Shown piece after piece: positions 10,684 to 21,436 of a stretch of 64,000 nt of DNA. Within the stretch, counting starts at the first letter, position 1, and each line of letters begins with the position of its first letter. A model generated the notes under the pieces. That model saw nothing but the letters and a program-made list of their open reading frames with translations. It had not been told where the DNA came from and made no database searches. A program made the translations under genes and the position numbers. Origin of the DNA: Muscardinus avellanarius (lineage: Eukaryota > Chordata > Mammalia > Rodentia > Gliridae); assembly GCA_963383645.1 (NCBI GenBank), contig OY726559.1:110320235-110384234 (forward strand), in the 5' to 3' direction.

Positions 10684-13064
10684 GTCTGGGAGTGTAACCC
10701 GAAGGTAGAAGGGTTTCCAAGAACCCCAGTACCACCAAAATTTTTTTTAAATTAAAAAAAAAAATAAAGAATAAAAAATAGGGCTGGGGGTCCACCCCCA
10801 GTACCGCAAATATATAAATTAATTAATACAAAATAAAAACGGCTGGATGTAGTTTGCAGGTAGAATACCTCTGGGCTCAATTCTATCCCCAAAACAGCAA
10901 CAACAACAGCTCATGCTCATTGTAAACAACTGAAAGAATGGAGAAAGAGGCAGTCACCTGAAATTCAGCCGCCGACTTGGTGCCCCCGTCGGTGAATTAA
11001 GAGCAGGGCAGGGCTGACGCTGCAGTTGCGCATGCCGGCCACTGGGCGGCGCTGGTCCCCGGCCTGCGGGAGCCCATGGTGACCCTGCCTTCCCCACCAC
11101 AGTGCCTCCCCTGCCCTCACTGAACCCGGGCCCGCCGCTAGAAGAGGGCCAGGGCCTGACGCTCGCAGCCTCCTGCACAGCCGAGGGCAGCCCCGCCCCC
11201 AGCGTGTCCTGGGACACCGAGGTCAAAGGCACCACGTCCAGCCGCTCCTTCCAGCACTCGCGCTCGGCCGCGGTCACCTCCGAGTTCCACCTGGTGCCCA
11301 GCCGGAGCATGAACGGGCAGCCACTCACCTGCGTGGTGTCTCACCCCGGCCTGCTCCAGGACCAGAGGATCACGCACACCCTGCAGGTGGCCTGTGAGTA
11401 CCTGGGTGGGGGGTGTCCCAGGAGTTCAGCAAGGATTGGTGAGACCCTGTGCCACCCTGAGCCCCACCCAGCTGGCCAGCCTGGGTTCCAGAGGCCACTG
11501 TGTGTCCAGGGGCAGAAGACCAGGCCGGGCGTGGTGGCGCACGCTTGTCATCCCAGCATTTAGGAGGCTGAGACGTGAGGATCACGGTTCGAGGACAGCC
11601 TCAGCTACTGCTTAGTGGGGCCCTCTGCAACTCAGTGAGACCCTGTTTCAAAATAAAGAATAAAAAATAGGGCAGGGGGTGTAGCTCGGAGGTCGAATGC
11701 CCCTGGGTTCCATCCCCAGTACTGCAAAATAAATAATAAATAAATAAAGCAGAGGACGGGGGCCCAATCCCTGATGGCTTCAGTAAGGTCACTCTGAGCT
11801 TCTGCCTCCGTATCTGTATGGAGCAAACGGCCTTGCTTCACGGCGCTCAGTCAAATATAAACATGAAAACGTAGAGTTGCCAATGGAAACGGCGAACGAA
11901 ATACACACTTTGCCAAATAGACGTTTTAGGTTTGGAGACAGAGGGACTCAGGACAGGCCTCCTGCTGCTGCCTGCCAGCGGTTACTTAATCTCGTTAGGC
12001 TTCGCTTTCTTCATCAGCGAAAAGAGTGTAATTATCCCCATGTGATAGGATTTGGGTGAGAATTAGCAACCGCGGAGCAAAAGCATCTCTGAGCCCAGGC
12101 AGGGGCGGCTCAGGACGAGCAGAGGCTCCTCCCAGCGGTGGGCTCAGCTTCTGGGGGAAAAGGACCCAGCTCCTGGCACAGACTAGGTCTTCCACAAGTG
12201 CTCGGTACAGATAAACACACCACCTGTCGGACTGTTTGCTGAGCAGGTGACCAGTCCAGGGTTTGCACCACAGCGGGTCGGGAGAAGCGGGGATGTCGCT
12301 GCCCTGACCACTGCGCTCACGCGGGCCGGGCCGCCGAGAAGACTAGGGGGAGAACGCAGGGCGCCCCAGGACTAAGGGCGCCCTGCCTCTCCTCCCGTCT
12401 CTCCCAGTCCTCGCCGAGGCCTCCGTGAGGGGGCTCGAGGACCAGAAGCTGTGGCACGTGGGCAGAGAAGGAGCGACGCTCAAGTGCCTGAGCGAAGGGC
12501 AGCCCCCGCCCTCCTACAACTGGACACGGTGAGAGCCGAGGCCCCGGAGGGCGGGGCCGGGCCGGGGCGGGGCCTGCGCTTGAGGGCGGGGCCTAGATCT
12601 GGCGGGTGGGCCGGGGCGGGGCGGGGCCTAGACCTGGAGGGCGGGGCCTGGGGCCAGGCACTGGATGAGCTCACTGGGGGGCTGAGACTAGATGTTCTGA
12701 ACTACTCCAGGTAAAGTGGGTACACGTTCAGATCAGCGCAAGGACCCGCGTGGTCAACTGGGTGCGTGGCACCCGCCTGTAAACCTGGTACTTGGGAGCT
12801 GAGGCAGAATAAGTTTAGCTTTGAGGCCAGACTCAGTAACTCAGCCAGACCCTCAGCAACTTAGATCCTACTTCAAAATAATAATGGCTTGGGGGGTGGG
12901 TTAAGCTTGGAGATAGAATGCCCCTGGTACCAAATCCCCAGGACAAAAACAAACAAACAACAACAAAAAAAAACCCAGCATGCATGGTCACCAAAAATTA
13001 TTAATCGTATACACTCCCACTGGCAGGGACTAGACTGAGAGGTTCTTGGCTTTACCTCCTAACT

Positions 13065-13099
<35 letters not shown>

Positions 13100-13171
13100 T
13101 TTTGTGGTACTGTGGATGAAACCCAGGGGTATTCTACCTCTGAGCTACATCCCCAGCCTTATTTTTAATTC

Positions 13172-13212
<41 letters not shown>

Positions 13213-15680
13213 TACTACTACTACTACTACTACTACTATTTTATGATACTGGGTATGGCCCTATTTTTTATTTTTTTATTTTTTATTTTTTTATTTTTTA
13301 TTTTTGGTGGTACTGGGGATGGAACCCTTCTACCTCCGGGCTACACTCCCAGATCTATTTTATACTTTTATTTAGAAACAGGGTCTCTTAAGCCAGTGAG
13401 GCTGGCTTCGAACCTGCGCGATCCTCCTGTCTCCGCCTCCCAAGCTCGGGCCACCATGCCTGGGTTTTATTCTTTATTTTATTTTATTTTGTGGTACTGG
13501 GGATGGAACCCAGGGGCATTCAACCTCTGAGCTACATCCCCAGACCTATTTTTTTTTTCTTTATTTTGAAACAGGATCTCACTGAGTTGCGAAGGGCCTC
13601 ACTAAGTAGCTGTGGCTGTCCTCAAACCTGTGATCCTCCTGTCTCAGCCTCCTGAATGCTGGGATTCCAAGCATGCACCACCACGCAGGGCACCTTCTTA
13701 ACTTTTCGATTGTAAAATGTAGCATAGTATTAAGTGCCCACCTCCCTTCCTTACTCCATTCCCTGCAGAGTGATTGGCTTTTCCCGGGGTCTGGGATGTC
13801 CAGAGAACCAGGGAGGAGTTGCACGCACATGTGTGTGAGCCCATGACAGGCATGTTCTCACGTGTGGGCTTGTGGGCCCTGAGAGAGACTTGTGCCTGGG
13901 GCTAAGTTTCTGAGTCTGGCCATGGAATGGGAGGGGCTTGGAGCACCTATATTTTCCCAGTACCTACGAGCGCAGCCAGGAGTAGAGAATACGGCGGTGT
14001 GGGCTTGAGAGCACCTGTGCCTGGTCCCCCCGGGGTCACCTGCACCACGGGGGTGCGGCATGGCACCCGCCGGATCTCCCAAGCACGTGGAGTGTCCGGG
14101 TCTGCCTGGACCTGCCTGGGGGAGGCGGGGCACCGTGGGAACAGCGGTTCCAGGTGACGTCATGGGATGGGGAGCCGCCCTGGCATGTCGCGGGGCAGCT
14201 CCAGGCCTAGCCGGCACCCCCTTCAGGGCCCCTGTCCTCCAGGCTCAACGGGCCTCTGCCCAGTGGGATCCGCGTGGAGGGGGACACCCTGGGCTTCCCC
14301 GCGCTGACCACTCAGCACAGCGGCGTCTACGTGTGCCACGTTAGCAACACGCTGTCCTCCAGGGCCTCCCAGGTCACTGTGGCTGTTCTTGGTAAGCAGG
14401 AGGAGCGGGGGGCAGTAGGGGACCCAGGCCCGGCCAGGGTGGAGAGGAGGCGCCGGGCGGTTTGTGAGCTGGGGCACTGGGGCCCGGCCTGTCTCCAGCA
14501 GACCCGCAGGAGCCGGGGAAGCCGGTGGACCTGGTGTCGGCCTCGGTGGTGGTGGTGGGGGTGATCGCTGCCCTCCTGTTCTGCCTGCTGGTGGTGGTCG
14601 TGCTGCTCATGTCCCGATACCATCGGCGCAAGGCCCAGCAGATGACCCAGAAATAGTGAGTGCTGGCCGCTGGGGAAGCCCAAAGGTGGGCTGGGCGGGA
14701 GGCAGGCCTGGACCACGCAGCCCACGGGTGCTGTCCCTGGCTTCTGACGAGGTCTCTTTCTCAGTGAGGAGGAGCTGACCCTGACCAGGGAGAACTCCAT
14801 CCGCAGGCTGCATTCCCATCACCCGGACCCTCGGAGCCAGGTGTGTGTGCCCAGGCAGGGTGCCTTGTGGGCATGGCTGCACGGCCTGGGCGCTGTGCAC
14901 CCAGGGTGGGCATCGCGGCTTGGGGGCTGCTGGGACTCCTGGGAAGGCCCCCTCGGCCCTGGCCAGGGGTGTCAGGGGTGGCGGTGGGATGTTCGTGTGT
15001 CAGGGGGAGACCTGTGGGATGGGGAAGGCGGAGGGAGGAGGCTGAGCTCTGTTCTAACCCCACAGCCCGAGGAGAGTGTAGGGCTGAGAGCCGAGGGCTA
15101 CTCTGATACTCTCAAGGACAACAGTAGCTGTTCTGTGATGGTGAGGCCCCCGGCCCCACCGGTGTCCCCAACACTGTCCTAGGCCCCTTGCTGGCCCCAG
15201 GTGGGGCGCATTCGCAGCCCCCAGACCAGCCCCTCTCCTCGGTCCTGGATCCCACAGACCCACAGCCTAGACCTTGGCTCTCTGCCTGTCTCCCCTCCCC
15301 ATGCCTAACACACTTCCCGGTGCCCGATTGCGCCCGGGCCCCCCTCCGGGGCGGCCGTGCCCTTGCTTCACCTGACCCACCGTGGCCCACCATGCGCCGC
15401 TGCCCCTGGCCGGCCTGCCCCGTGTCCCGACGCCTCCTCTGCCCTCGGTCTCCAGAGTGAAGAGCCGGAAGGCCGCAGCTACTCCACGCTGACCACGGTC
15501 AGAGAGATCGAGACCCAGACGGAGCTGCTGTCTCCAGGCCCCGTGCGGCCCGAGGAGGAGGAAGATCGGGACGAAGGCATCAAACAAGCCATGAACCATT
15601 TTGTTCAGGAGAACGGGACCCTGCGGGCCAAGCCCACGGGCAACGGCATCTATATCAACGGGCGGGGGCATCTGGTCTGA
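6452..15680 (+). CDS. NECTIN4: NECTIN4, nectin cell adhesion molecule 4 (coding exons 2-9)
   Basis: Nectin-4 is a single-pass immunoglobulin-superfamily adhesion protein of epithelial adherens junctions that pairs in trans with nectin-1 and links to the actin cytoskeleton through afadin. The eight exons here (6452-6811, 11103-11393, 12408-12528, 14243-14391, 14502-14655, 14765-14840, 15066-15140, 15456-15680) have GT/AG borders and join in one frame to give 482 residues. Adding a usual signal-peptide exon of about 27 residues, which is outside the window, gives about the human length of 510. Domain order is an Ig V-type domain, two Ig C2-type domains, a hydrophobic transmembrane segment encoded by exon 6, and a cytoplasmic tail ending GHLV. 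Residue identity with remembered human nectin-4 is high throughout, so identification is secure. No disabling change is seen. Confidence 0.96.
6885..7960 (-). mobile_element. Array of antisense ID/B1 SINEs with TTTA tails, NECTIN4 intron 2
   Basis: Three near-identical antisense ID right halves (6887-6948, about 6981-7045, about 7097-7158) are separated by (TTTA)n tracts and look like local tandem duplication. A subfamily-b dimer follows (7196-7382), then a (TTTG)n tract, two more ID right halves (about 7420-7465 and 7482-7540), and dimers at 7580-7795 and 7820-7945. Confidence 0.8.
7961..9235 (+). mobile_element. Mostly sense SINE cluster, NECTIN4 intron 2
   Basis: An ID-like monomer (7956-8015) is followed by unique sequence (8020-8230). 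A sense dimer (8235-8400), an antisense ID piece (8500-8575) and three sense copies in a row (8605-8740, 8742-8970, 8985-9235) complete the block. The copy at 8742 has two nested ID right halves. Confidence 0.75.
9285..9482 (+). mobile_element. MIR element
   Basis: The stretch contains the MIR landmarks in order: a TTCCTCAGCTGAAAAATAG segment, GATAATAATACCTACCTCAC, GAATGAAATGAGATAATG and the 3' AACACATAGTAAGTGCTTAA. This is an ancient mammalian SINE, much older than the surrounding dimers. Confidence 0.85.
9498..10910. mobile_element. Mixed-strand SINE cluster, NECTIN4 intron 2
   Basis: A (TTTA)n tract (9500-9550) and an antisense dimer (9555-9765) are followed by sense copies at 9797-9995, 10015-10150, 10156-10370 (subfamily c), 10386-10525 and 10529-10745. 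The last is subfamily b and has a (CA)n array at 10643-10680 inside its middle A-rich linker. Sense ID monomers at about 10785-10810 and 10840-10910 follow. 10911-11102 is unique sequence up to the exon 3 acceptor. Confidence 0.75.
11103..11393 (+). CDS. NECTIN4: NECTIN4 exon 3 (first Ig C2-type domain)
   Basis: The acceptor is CACCACAG and the donor GTGAGT. Translation contains [39 protein letters not shown] and [10 protein letters not shown], with both Ig cysteines present. It completes the valine codon split from exon 2. Confidence 0.95.
11523..11745 (+). mobile_element. Full-length dimeric B1-ID SINE, NECTIN4 intron 3
   Basis: A clean example of the dominant family. A 7SL-like left half begins GCCGGGCGTGGTGGCGCACG and ends CCTGTTTCAAAATAAAG; an A-rich linker follows. 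The tRNA-like right half contains GTAGCTCGGAGGTCGAATG and GGGTTCCATCCCCAGTAC, and a tail of short A runs closes the element. Confidence 0.85.
11985..12215 (+). mobile_element. Degenerate MIR element, NECTIN4 intron 3
   Basis: MIR-like segments are seen at TTACTTAATCTCGTTAGGC, TTCTTCATCAGCGAAAAG and TTATCCCCATGTGATAGG. The 3' end CTCCTGGCACAGACTAGG lies near 12170-12190. Confidence 0.6.
12408..12528 (+). CDS. NECTIN4: NECTIN4 exon 4 (second C2 domain, first half)
   Basis: The acceptor is CTCCCAG and the donor GTGAGA. It encodes [15 protein letters not shown] through PPSYNWTR, including the KCLSEGQPP strand with the first cysteine and an N-glycosylation sequon (NWT). Confidence 0.93.
12535..12665 (+). 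repeat. GC-rich short minisatellite, NECTIN4 intron 4
   Basis: Imperfect units built on GAGGGCGGGGCCTRG and GGCCGGGGCGGGGC repeat immediately downstream of the exon 4 donor. The block is rich in GGGCGGGG (Sp1/G-run) motifs. Confidence 0.65.
12750..13692. mobile_element. SINE and trinucleotide-repeat cluster, NECTIN4 intron 4
   Basis: A diverged sense dimer (12755-12950) is followed by (TTTA)n (13063-13100) and an antisense ID (13101-13165). A compound (TTA)n/(CTA)n array spans 13170-13240. An antisense subfamily-b dimer (13305-13465) and an antisense dimer (13480-13692) end the block. 13693-14242 is unique sequence with no gene seen. Confidence 0.75.
14243..14391 (+). CDS. NECTIN4: NECTIN4 exon 5 (second C2 domain, second half)
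   Basis: The acceptor is TCCTCCAG and the donor GTAAGC. It encodes [18 protein letters not shown] and the [16 protein letters not shown] strand with the second cysteine of the domain. Confidence 0.94.
14502..14655 (+). CDS. NECTIN4: NECTIN4 exon 6 (transmembrane segment)
   Basis: The acceptor is CTCCAGCAG and the donor GTGAGT. A juxtamembrane stretch is followed by a hydrophobic span rich in V, L and A, then the basic stop-transfer run [10 protein letters not shown]. The upstream AG of the CAGCAG acceptor is out of frame with the next exon, so only the downstream AG gives the family sequence. Confidence 0.94.
14765..14840 (+). CDS. NECTIN4: NECTIN4 exon 7 (cytoplasmic)
   Basis: The acceptor is TTTCTCAG and the donor GTGTGT. 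It encodes [19 protein letters not shown], a conserved part of the cytoplasmic tail. Confidence 0.93.
15066..15140 (+). CDS. NECTIN4: NECTIN4 exon 8 (cytoplasmic)
   Basis: The acceptor is CCCCACAG and the donor GTGAGG. It encodes [19 protein letters not shown] and SSCSVM; 75 bp in length and in phase 0 at both ends, so skipping it would preserve the frame. Confidence 0.93.
15456..15680 (+). CDS. NECTIN4: NECTIN4 exon 9 (C-terminus and stop)
   Basis: The acceptor is TCTCCAG. It encodes [15 protein letters not shown], an acidic run, [18 protein letters not shown] and the terminal YINGRGHLV before TGA at 15678-15680. The C-terminus differs from the E/A-x-Y-V tail of other nectins, as is known for nectin-4. 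Confidence 0.95.
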   Translation, partial: SEEPEGRSYSTLTTVREIETQTELLSPGPVRPEEEEDRDEGIKQAMNHFVQENGTLRAKPTGNGIYINGRGHLV

Positions 15681-16273
15681 CCCAGGCCCGCCTCCCTCCT
15701 CAGCCTGGCTCCTTCTGCTGACGCGGGGGGGCTTCGGCTCATCTGGGGGGCCTCCTTAGACGCCGCCTGCCCCACCGACCGCTCCATCTTCTTCTCCAGC
15801 CCTTCTGTGTGTGGGGAGGGCCCCACTGGCCGAGTCCCTCCCCCTGAGCACCGCTCATCGCGTGTGTGTGCGTTCTTTGTGTGCGTGGCGGGTGACTGTG
15901 CGAGTGCTGGAGTGTGTGTGCTGGGTGGATGCCATGTGTGTGCCAGGGGATGCTTGGCGTGTGTCTGTGTCTGTGCGTGGCCTCGACAGCCTGAGTACAC
16001 AGGTGTTCTCAGACCCCAGAGCAGTATTAAGACACAGAATTTGGAGGCAGGAGGCGGAGACTGTGGGCTGGATCCAGGTGTGCGGGCACAGCTGGAGCTA
16101 GAAACTGTTCTCTCAAGTGGGGGAGCTGGGTTCCGGCCACTTGGGACCCACCCCCCACCCCTCACCCCCGCCGGGCAAGAGTGAAGCAGCCGCCCCGGGG
16201 TCCTCCAGAGGCTGGAACTGCTTGAAGAAGCCCTCGGGCCGTGGTGGCCCATCGAGTGTACATACTTCCTGTA

Positions 16274-16279
16274 AATAAA
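16274..16279 (+). terminator. NECTIN4: Proximal poly(A) signal candidate, NECTIN4
   Basis: AATAAA lies within CTGTAAATAAACTCG, about 600 bp after the stop codon. Confidence 0.4.
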
Positions 16280-16904
16280 CTCGCGGGAGGGAGCTCTCTG
16301 AGGCTGCTCAGGCTCCCTGAAGAAGATTTTTTAAAAAGACAAAAAAACTTTTCAAGGCCTGGGACGGTTTCGCGTGAAGCGAAGCCGGCCGCGCAGGACC
16401 TCCCTGGGATCCCCGCTGAAGGCCGTGGAGTGTGTGCCCTCAGGAGCCTGGGCCTGTGAGTCCAGACGGGCCAAGCCCAGCGCTGAGGACCCCTCTCTCC
16501 ACCTCCCCGGCCTCGTGTTTGTTCTCAGTTGTATCCACAGTTTGGGGTTTTGCAGGGACCAGGACTCTGGTTCCATTGTGGCTTAGAGGAACGGAGGGTT
16601 ATGCCAGAGACGGGGGAGCCGCGATTGCAGGTCGCGGGAGAGGGGCTGGGGGCGAGGACAGCTCCTTTCACCCTGGTGGTTTCTGGGTCATCAATTCAGG
16701 GCTCTTCTGGAAGTTTCTCTGAGCAGGGGCTGGAGTTCAAGGTTTATTTTTATTTGGCCTGCCTAAATATACTCAACCAGAATACCAAGATTTAGTGCCC
16801 AGACCTTGCATGGTTCAAATCAGCTGGATTCCTAGTCACAAGGAGAGGCTCTCAACCCCTGCTCCCCAGCAGCCTGGGACTTTGTGGACCCCAAAGATCT
16901 AGGA

Positions 16905-17065
16905 TCCTGGCTGGGACGTGGGAGGTCAAGACAGGAGGGTCAGAGGTTAGAGGCCAGCACAGGGTTACTTAGTGAGCCTTTGCTCAAAATAAACAGGACT
17001 GGGGGTGTAGCTCAGTGACAGAATGTTCCTGGGTTTACGCTCCAGTGTTAAACACACACACATAC
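16905..17065 (+). mobile_element. Diverged SINE within the NECTIN4 3'UTR
   Basis: Remnants of the left half (GACAGGAGGGTCAGAGG, TTACTTAGTGAGCC) are followed by the right half (GGGGGTGTAGCTCAGTGAC and GGGTTTACGCTCCAG) and a CA-rich tail. Confidence 0.65.
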
Positions 17066-17147
17066 ATACACACAAGCAAAAGAAAAATCTGGGATGTACA
17101 TTTTGTATAAATATGTGCATATTTGTACATAAAATATACAGTTTTAA

Positions 17148-17153
17148 AATAAA
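17148..17153 (+). terminator. NECTIN4: Distal poly(A) signal candidate, NECTIN4
   Basis: AATAAA is preceded by an AT-rich block (TTTGTACATAAAATATACAG) and followed by a TGTTCTGTCTGG U/GU-rich element, the arrangement expected of a functional polyadenylation site. Confidence 0.65.
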
Positions 17154-17328
17154 CAGATAAAACCTGTTCTGTCTGGTTCCTGTCTTGCGCCTTGAATCAT
17201 AAGAGCCCTGAGCACCTTGGTCTCTGTATTGGTACCAAATAGACCTTCGACCATCTCTGAGAACCCCCAGCTAGCAAAGTAATGCTAAGAATCCCTTCTG
17301 GGATAACCAGTGTCTTGATTTGCAAAGT

Positions 17329-17368
<40 letters not shown>

Positions 17369-18080
17369 TCAGCCTCCCAAGTACTGGGATTATACACATG
17401 TGCCACTATGCCCAGCTCTACATCATGTTTTAAATCCTTTATAGGAGCCGGACGTGGTGCACACGCTTGTAATCCCCACGCTTGGGAGGCGGAGACAGGA
17501 GGATCGCGCAGGTTCGAAGCCAGCCTCACTGGCTCAAGAGACCCTGTTTCCAAATAAAAAAGTATAAAAATAAGTCTGAGAGTGAATCCCGGAGGTAGAA
17601 GGGTTTCCAGGAACCCCGGAACCACCAAAAAAAAAAAAAAAAGAATCAAAAGTAGGGCTGGAGGTAGAGTTCACAGGTAGAATGCCCCTCGGTTCCATCC
17701 CCAGTACCACAAAAAAATAACAATAATAATAATCCCCAGTAACACACATACCATACATCCTCCTGTCTCAGCCTCCCAAGTACTGGGATTATAAGTGTGC
17801 GTCACCATGCCCGGCTCACTCTATCCCTTTCTATGGGTAAATGGAAACTTCCGTTAAACACCTTCCATGGCCAGGCGTGGTGGCTCATGTTTGTAATCCC
17901 AGCATTTGGGAGGCTCACACAGGAGGATCAGTTCGAGGCCAGCCTCAGCTACTTAGTGAGCCCCTCTGCAACTCAGTGAGATCCTGTTTCAAAAGAAAGA
18001 ACAAGAAATAGGGTTGGGGCTGTAGCTCAGAGGTAGAATGGCCCTGGGTTCCATCCCTGGTATCTAAAAAAAAAAAAAAA
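17329..18080. mobile_element. SINE cluster between NECTIN4 and ARHGAP30
   Basis: A (TG)n array (17329-17366) is joined to an antisense left-half end (17367-17420). Then come a sense subfamily-b dimer (17440-17635), a sense ID monomer (17655-17720), an antisense left-half fragment (17755-17815) and a sense dimer (17870-18080). Confidence 0.75.
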
Positions 18081-18780
18081 AGGATACAATAGGCTGCTGG
18101 AGCTGGAAGGATTTTGGAAGGATTTATGGACCATCTAGTCTGCACCTTTATTTCCATGTGTGGAAACAGGCTCAGTGAAGTAGTGTAGGCCAACTGGGGC
18201 CACAGGCCCATCCACAGCACCCTGAGCCCCCGCACTTCTGGGCGAGCCTCGGGTCTCCAAGTCAGGCCTGAGAATTCTGGTCTCCAGGGGCGTTGGCCAC
18301 CTGCTCGAGCCCCAGGAACCATCACCCACCGGGGCGCTGACATCACGCCCCTGGACCAATGGGCGCTGTCCCAGCCAGGGGTGCGGATGTGAGTGGCAGC
18401 TACCTCCCCCACCGCAGGCGCTGTGGTTGAAAGATGCTCTAGCAGGAAGCAGGTTTGAGGAGCTGCGCAGCTTCCTGCCCCCCAGCCTCCCCAAGCTGCG
18501 CGGGACTGAAGGGCCAGGCCGAGGGCCCGGCTGGACCACGAGACGCAGCTTGTGCCAGGGTCCCAGCGGCTTCCTCTTCCACAGCCACTTCCGTGTGGCT
18601 GGGGCCCCGCGGGCAGGAGCTGCCACCCTCGCCAAGGCCACCCTCCCTCCACCCCAAGTTTGGGGCCCTACCCCCCGGGGCTGGGCCAAGCCCAGGGGCC
18701 GGCTGGGATCCCATGGGGGCCCGGTAGGGCGAGCGTCTTGGGGGACAGAGGTGGCCAGGCCAAGACTTGAGGCTCCTGCC
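18081..18780 (+). promoter_or_regulatory. ARHGAP30: ARHGAP30 promoter and 5'UTR region
   Basis: This SINE-free, GC-rich stretch lies directly upstream of the ARHGAP30 start codon and must hold its proximal promoter and 5'UTR if, as in other mammals, the first coding exon is at or near the 5' end. No TATA box or strong CpG island is visible, so the transcription start is not placed. Confidence 0.45.
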
Positions 18781-18877
18781 ATGAAGTCTCGGCAGAAAGG
18801 GAAGAAGAAAGGCAGCTCGAAGGAACGGGTGTTTGGGTGCGACCTGCAGGAGCACCTGCTGCGCTCAGGCCAAGAGG
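18781..18877 (+). CDS. ARHGAP30: ARHGAP30 exon 1 (start codon)
   Basis: It starts at ATG in context CTGCCATGA and encodes the basic MKSRQKGKKKGSSKER head and FGCDLQEHLLRSGQE. The donor is GTAAGG; it ends in phase 1. Confidence 0.94.
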
Positions 18878-20798
18878 GTAAGGGGCTGGCTGGAGCGGTG
18901 GGTGGGTGGGGGCCAGCAGGCACCTGAGCAAGGGCTGGGGGCCCGGGGTCGCCCCTCAGAGGCCTGTGAGCAGGAAGCATGACTCAGAGAAGAGGTTACT
19001 GATGCCCTTGGGTATCTTTCTGGGGGTGGGGGGACACGAGTGTGAGCCCCAAAGAGCGGCTGGGGGGGGGGAGAGATGTAGTGTTGGGAAGGTCAGGAGA
19101 GGCGAAGGCATGGTAACCGGGCCAGGAAAGGTCAGGAGAGAAGCTGCCACAGGGACAGTGATGAATTTTGGCCCTCAGAAGGGCTTCCAAGGAGTGGAGA
19201 GAGGATGGGGCATCCTAGCTGGAGGAAAGCATCCAGGGACAGGGATCCAGGGCATCCAGGGACACAGATCTGGTCCTCTGCAGCCTTTGTGAGGCCAGGA
19301 GGATGTTGGGCAGGGATGGTGTCTGTCTTCAGTGTCTGTGAGTCTTTGGTGCTTCCTGGGCAAAGGAGAAACCAGTTCCAGGTGGAGGGCCAGGGGCTTG
19401 GGGAATGTCGTGGGAAGACTTCAAGAGAGCTGCAGGCACGTGTGGAGCTGGGAGCGGAGGTCCTAAAGGAGGATGGACTGGGAGCCATCTGTGAAGCCCC
19501 TGGTCCTCTCCCCTTCCCTTCCAGGGAGTGTGGAGGCCAGTGGGAGAAGAGCAACCCCGGGGCTCCCCACTGCGCCGGACATGGAGTAGCCACGCAGAAC
19601 TGAATCCCAGGCCCTGGGCCGCCCAGGCTGCTTTGGTCTTGACGCCCCACACTCTGCACAGAGAAGAGTGGCGTTCTACCCACCCCACCCCAATCTGTCA
19701 TTTCCTCTTCAGTGTCCCCTTCTTAGTTGAGAGGCCTTGGTGGCTCCCCGCTCATTTCCTGCCCTAAGCTCCGCCCCTATGTCCCCAGACGCCTCCTTCC
19801 CCTTTTGTACTCCCCCGGGGGCCCCATCTCCACCGGGCTAAGGGAAAGCCCGGGCCCCAGAGCCTGGAGGAGCAGTGAGCAGCTGAGGCCGCTGAGCCTC
19901 CTCTCCCCAGGGTGAGCGGAGCTCCGCTCCCCAGCGCTGGGTGTTGGCCAAGGACTTAATGATTTAGCTGGAGGTCTGCTCTTACCCCAGCTGTCTGCAA
20001 ACTCCCGGCACAGCTTCCTCATCCCAGCACCCCATATCCTGTGGTTCCGATCGCCAATCCTATCTTGAGACACTGAACCCTCACTAAGTAGCTGAGGCTG
20101 TCCTTGAACCCCATCCTCCTGTCTCAGCCTCCCAAATGCTGGGATTACAGGCAGTGCACCACCACGCCTGGCTTCTGACATGTTTTTGTTCAGTGAGTTT
20201 TTGTCCTTAAACCTGCAATCCTCCTGTGTCATCCTCCCAATTACTGGGATTACAGGTATCCACCACCGCACCCAGCTTATTTTTTATTTTGAAGTAGGGT
20301 CTTGTTCATTGTTGAGGGTCTCGCTAAGTTGTTGAGGGTCTCGCTAAGTTGCTGAGGCTGGCCTGGAACGTGCGCGCCCCATTTCCGCCTCCCAAGTAGT
20401 AAGATTACAGTATTTGTACCCCTGGTTCCATCCCGTTTTTCTGGATCTCTCTAAACTACCTTGGCGACATTTCTGCATTTTAGCCTCCTCCACCCACAGG
20501 CTCGGGCCTCTCCGATGGTGATGATTTCTCTTTCCCTGCCTCTCTGCGTCCTCAGTGCCCCAGGTGCTCAGGAGCTGCGCAGAGTTCGTGGAGGAGCATG
20601 GCGTGGTGGATGGGATCTACCGCCTCTCAGGGGTCTCCTCCAACATCCAGAAGCTCCGGTGAGTCAGGGGGCCGAGAGCCCAGGTAGGGCGGCAGGGAGA
20701 GCCAGAGGAGGAGCTGGGAGAAGGGGCGTGGACCCCAGGTACCGCCCTAGGGAGGAGCCCATGTCTCAGGGTATTGTAGAAACCCACGCCAACACGTG

Positions 20799-20837
<39 letters not shown>

Positions 20838-21089
20838 AGCTCTTAAAACGACTCAGATATAACTCACATACCATAAAATCCACCATTCAGAAACATACAA
20901 TTCAGGAAGCCAGGAGTGGTGGCACGCGCTTGTCATCCCAGTACTAGGGAGGCTAAGACAGGAGAATCGTAGCCTCAGCTACTTAGTGAGGCCCTCTGCA
21001 ACTTAGTGAGACCCTGTTTCAAAATAAAGAATAAAAAAATAGGGCTGGGGGTGTAGTTTGGAGGTAGAATGCCCCTGGGTTCCATCCCC

Positions 21090-21141
<52 letters not shown>

Positions 21142-21404
21142 TAAGTAATTAATTAAAAAATAAAAATGCACAATTCAGAGCTGAGTGTGGTGGCTCACAC
21201 CTGTAATCCCAGTAATTGGGAGACTGAGATAGGAGGACTGAAGCTTTGAAACCAGTCTCAGCAACTCAGTGAAGCCCACATCAATTTAGCAAGACCCTGT
21301 GTTTTCAAATAAAAAATAAAATAGGGCTGGGATGTAGCTTGGTTGAATGTCCCTGGGTTCAATCCTCAGCACCACACACAAAACAATAATAATATAATAA
21401 TAAT

Positions 21405-21436
<32 letters not shown>

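Larger units (their letters stand above)
15681..17170 (+). other. NECTIN4: NECTIN4 3' untranslated region
   Basis: Sequence after the stop includes a TG-rich stretch (15803-15980) and two candidate AATAAA signals, at 16274 and 17148. The distal one gives a 3'UTR of about 1.5 kb, near the size expected for this gene, and would include a SINE at 16905-17065. Which signal is used cannot be decided from sequence. Confidence 0.6.
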
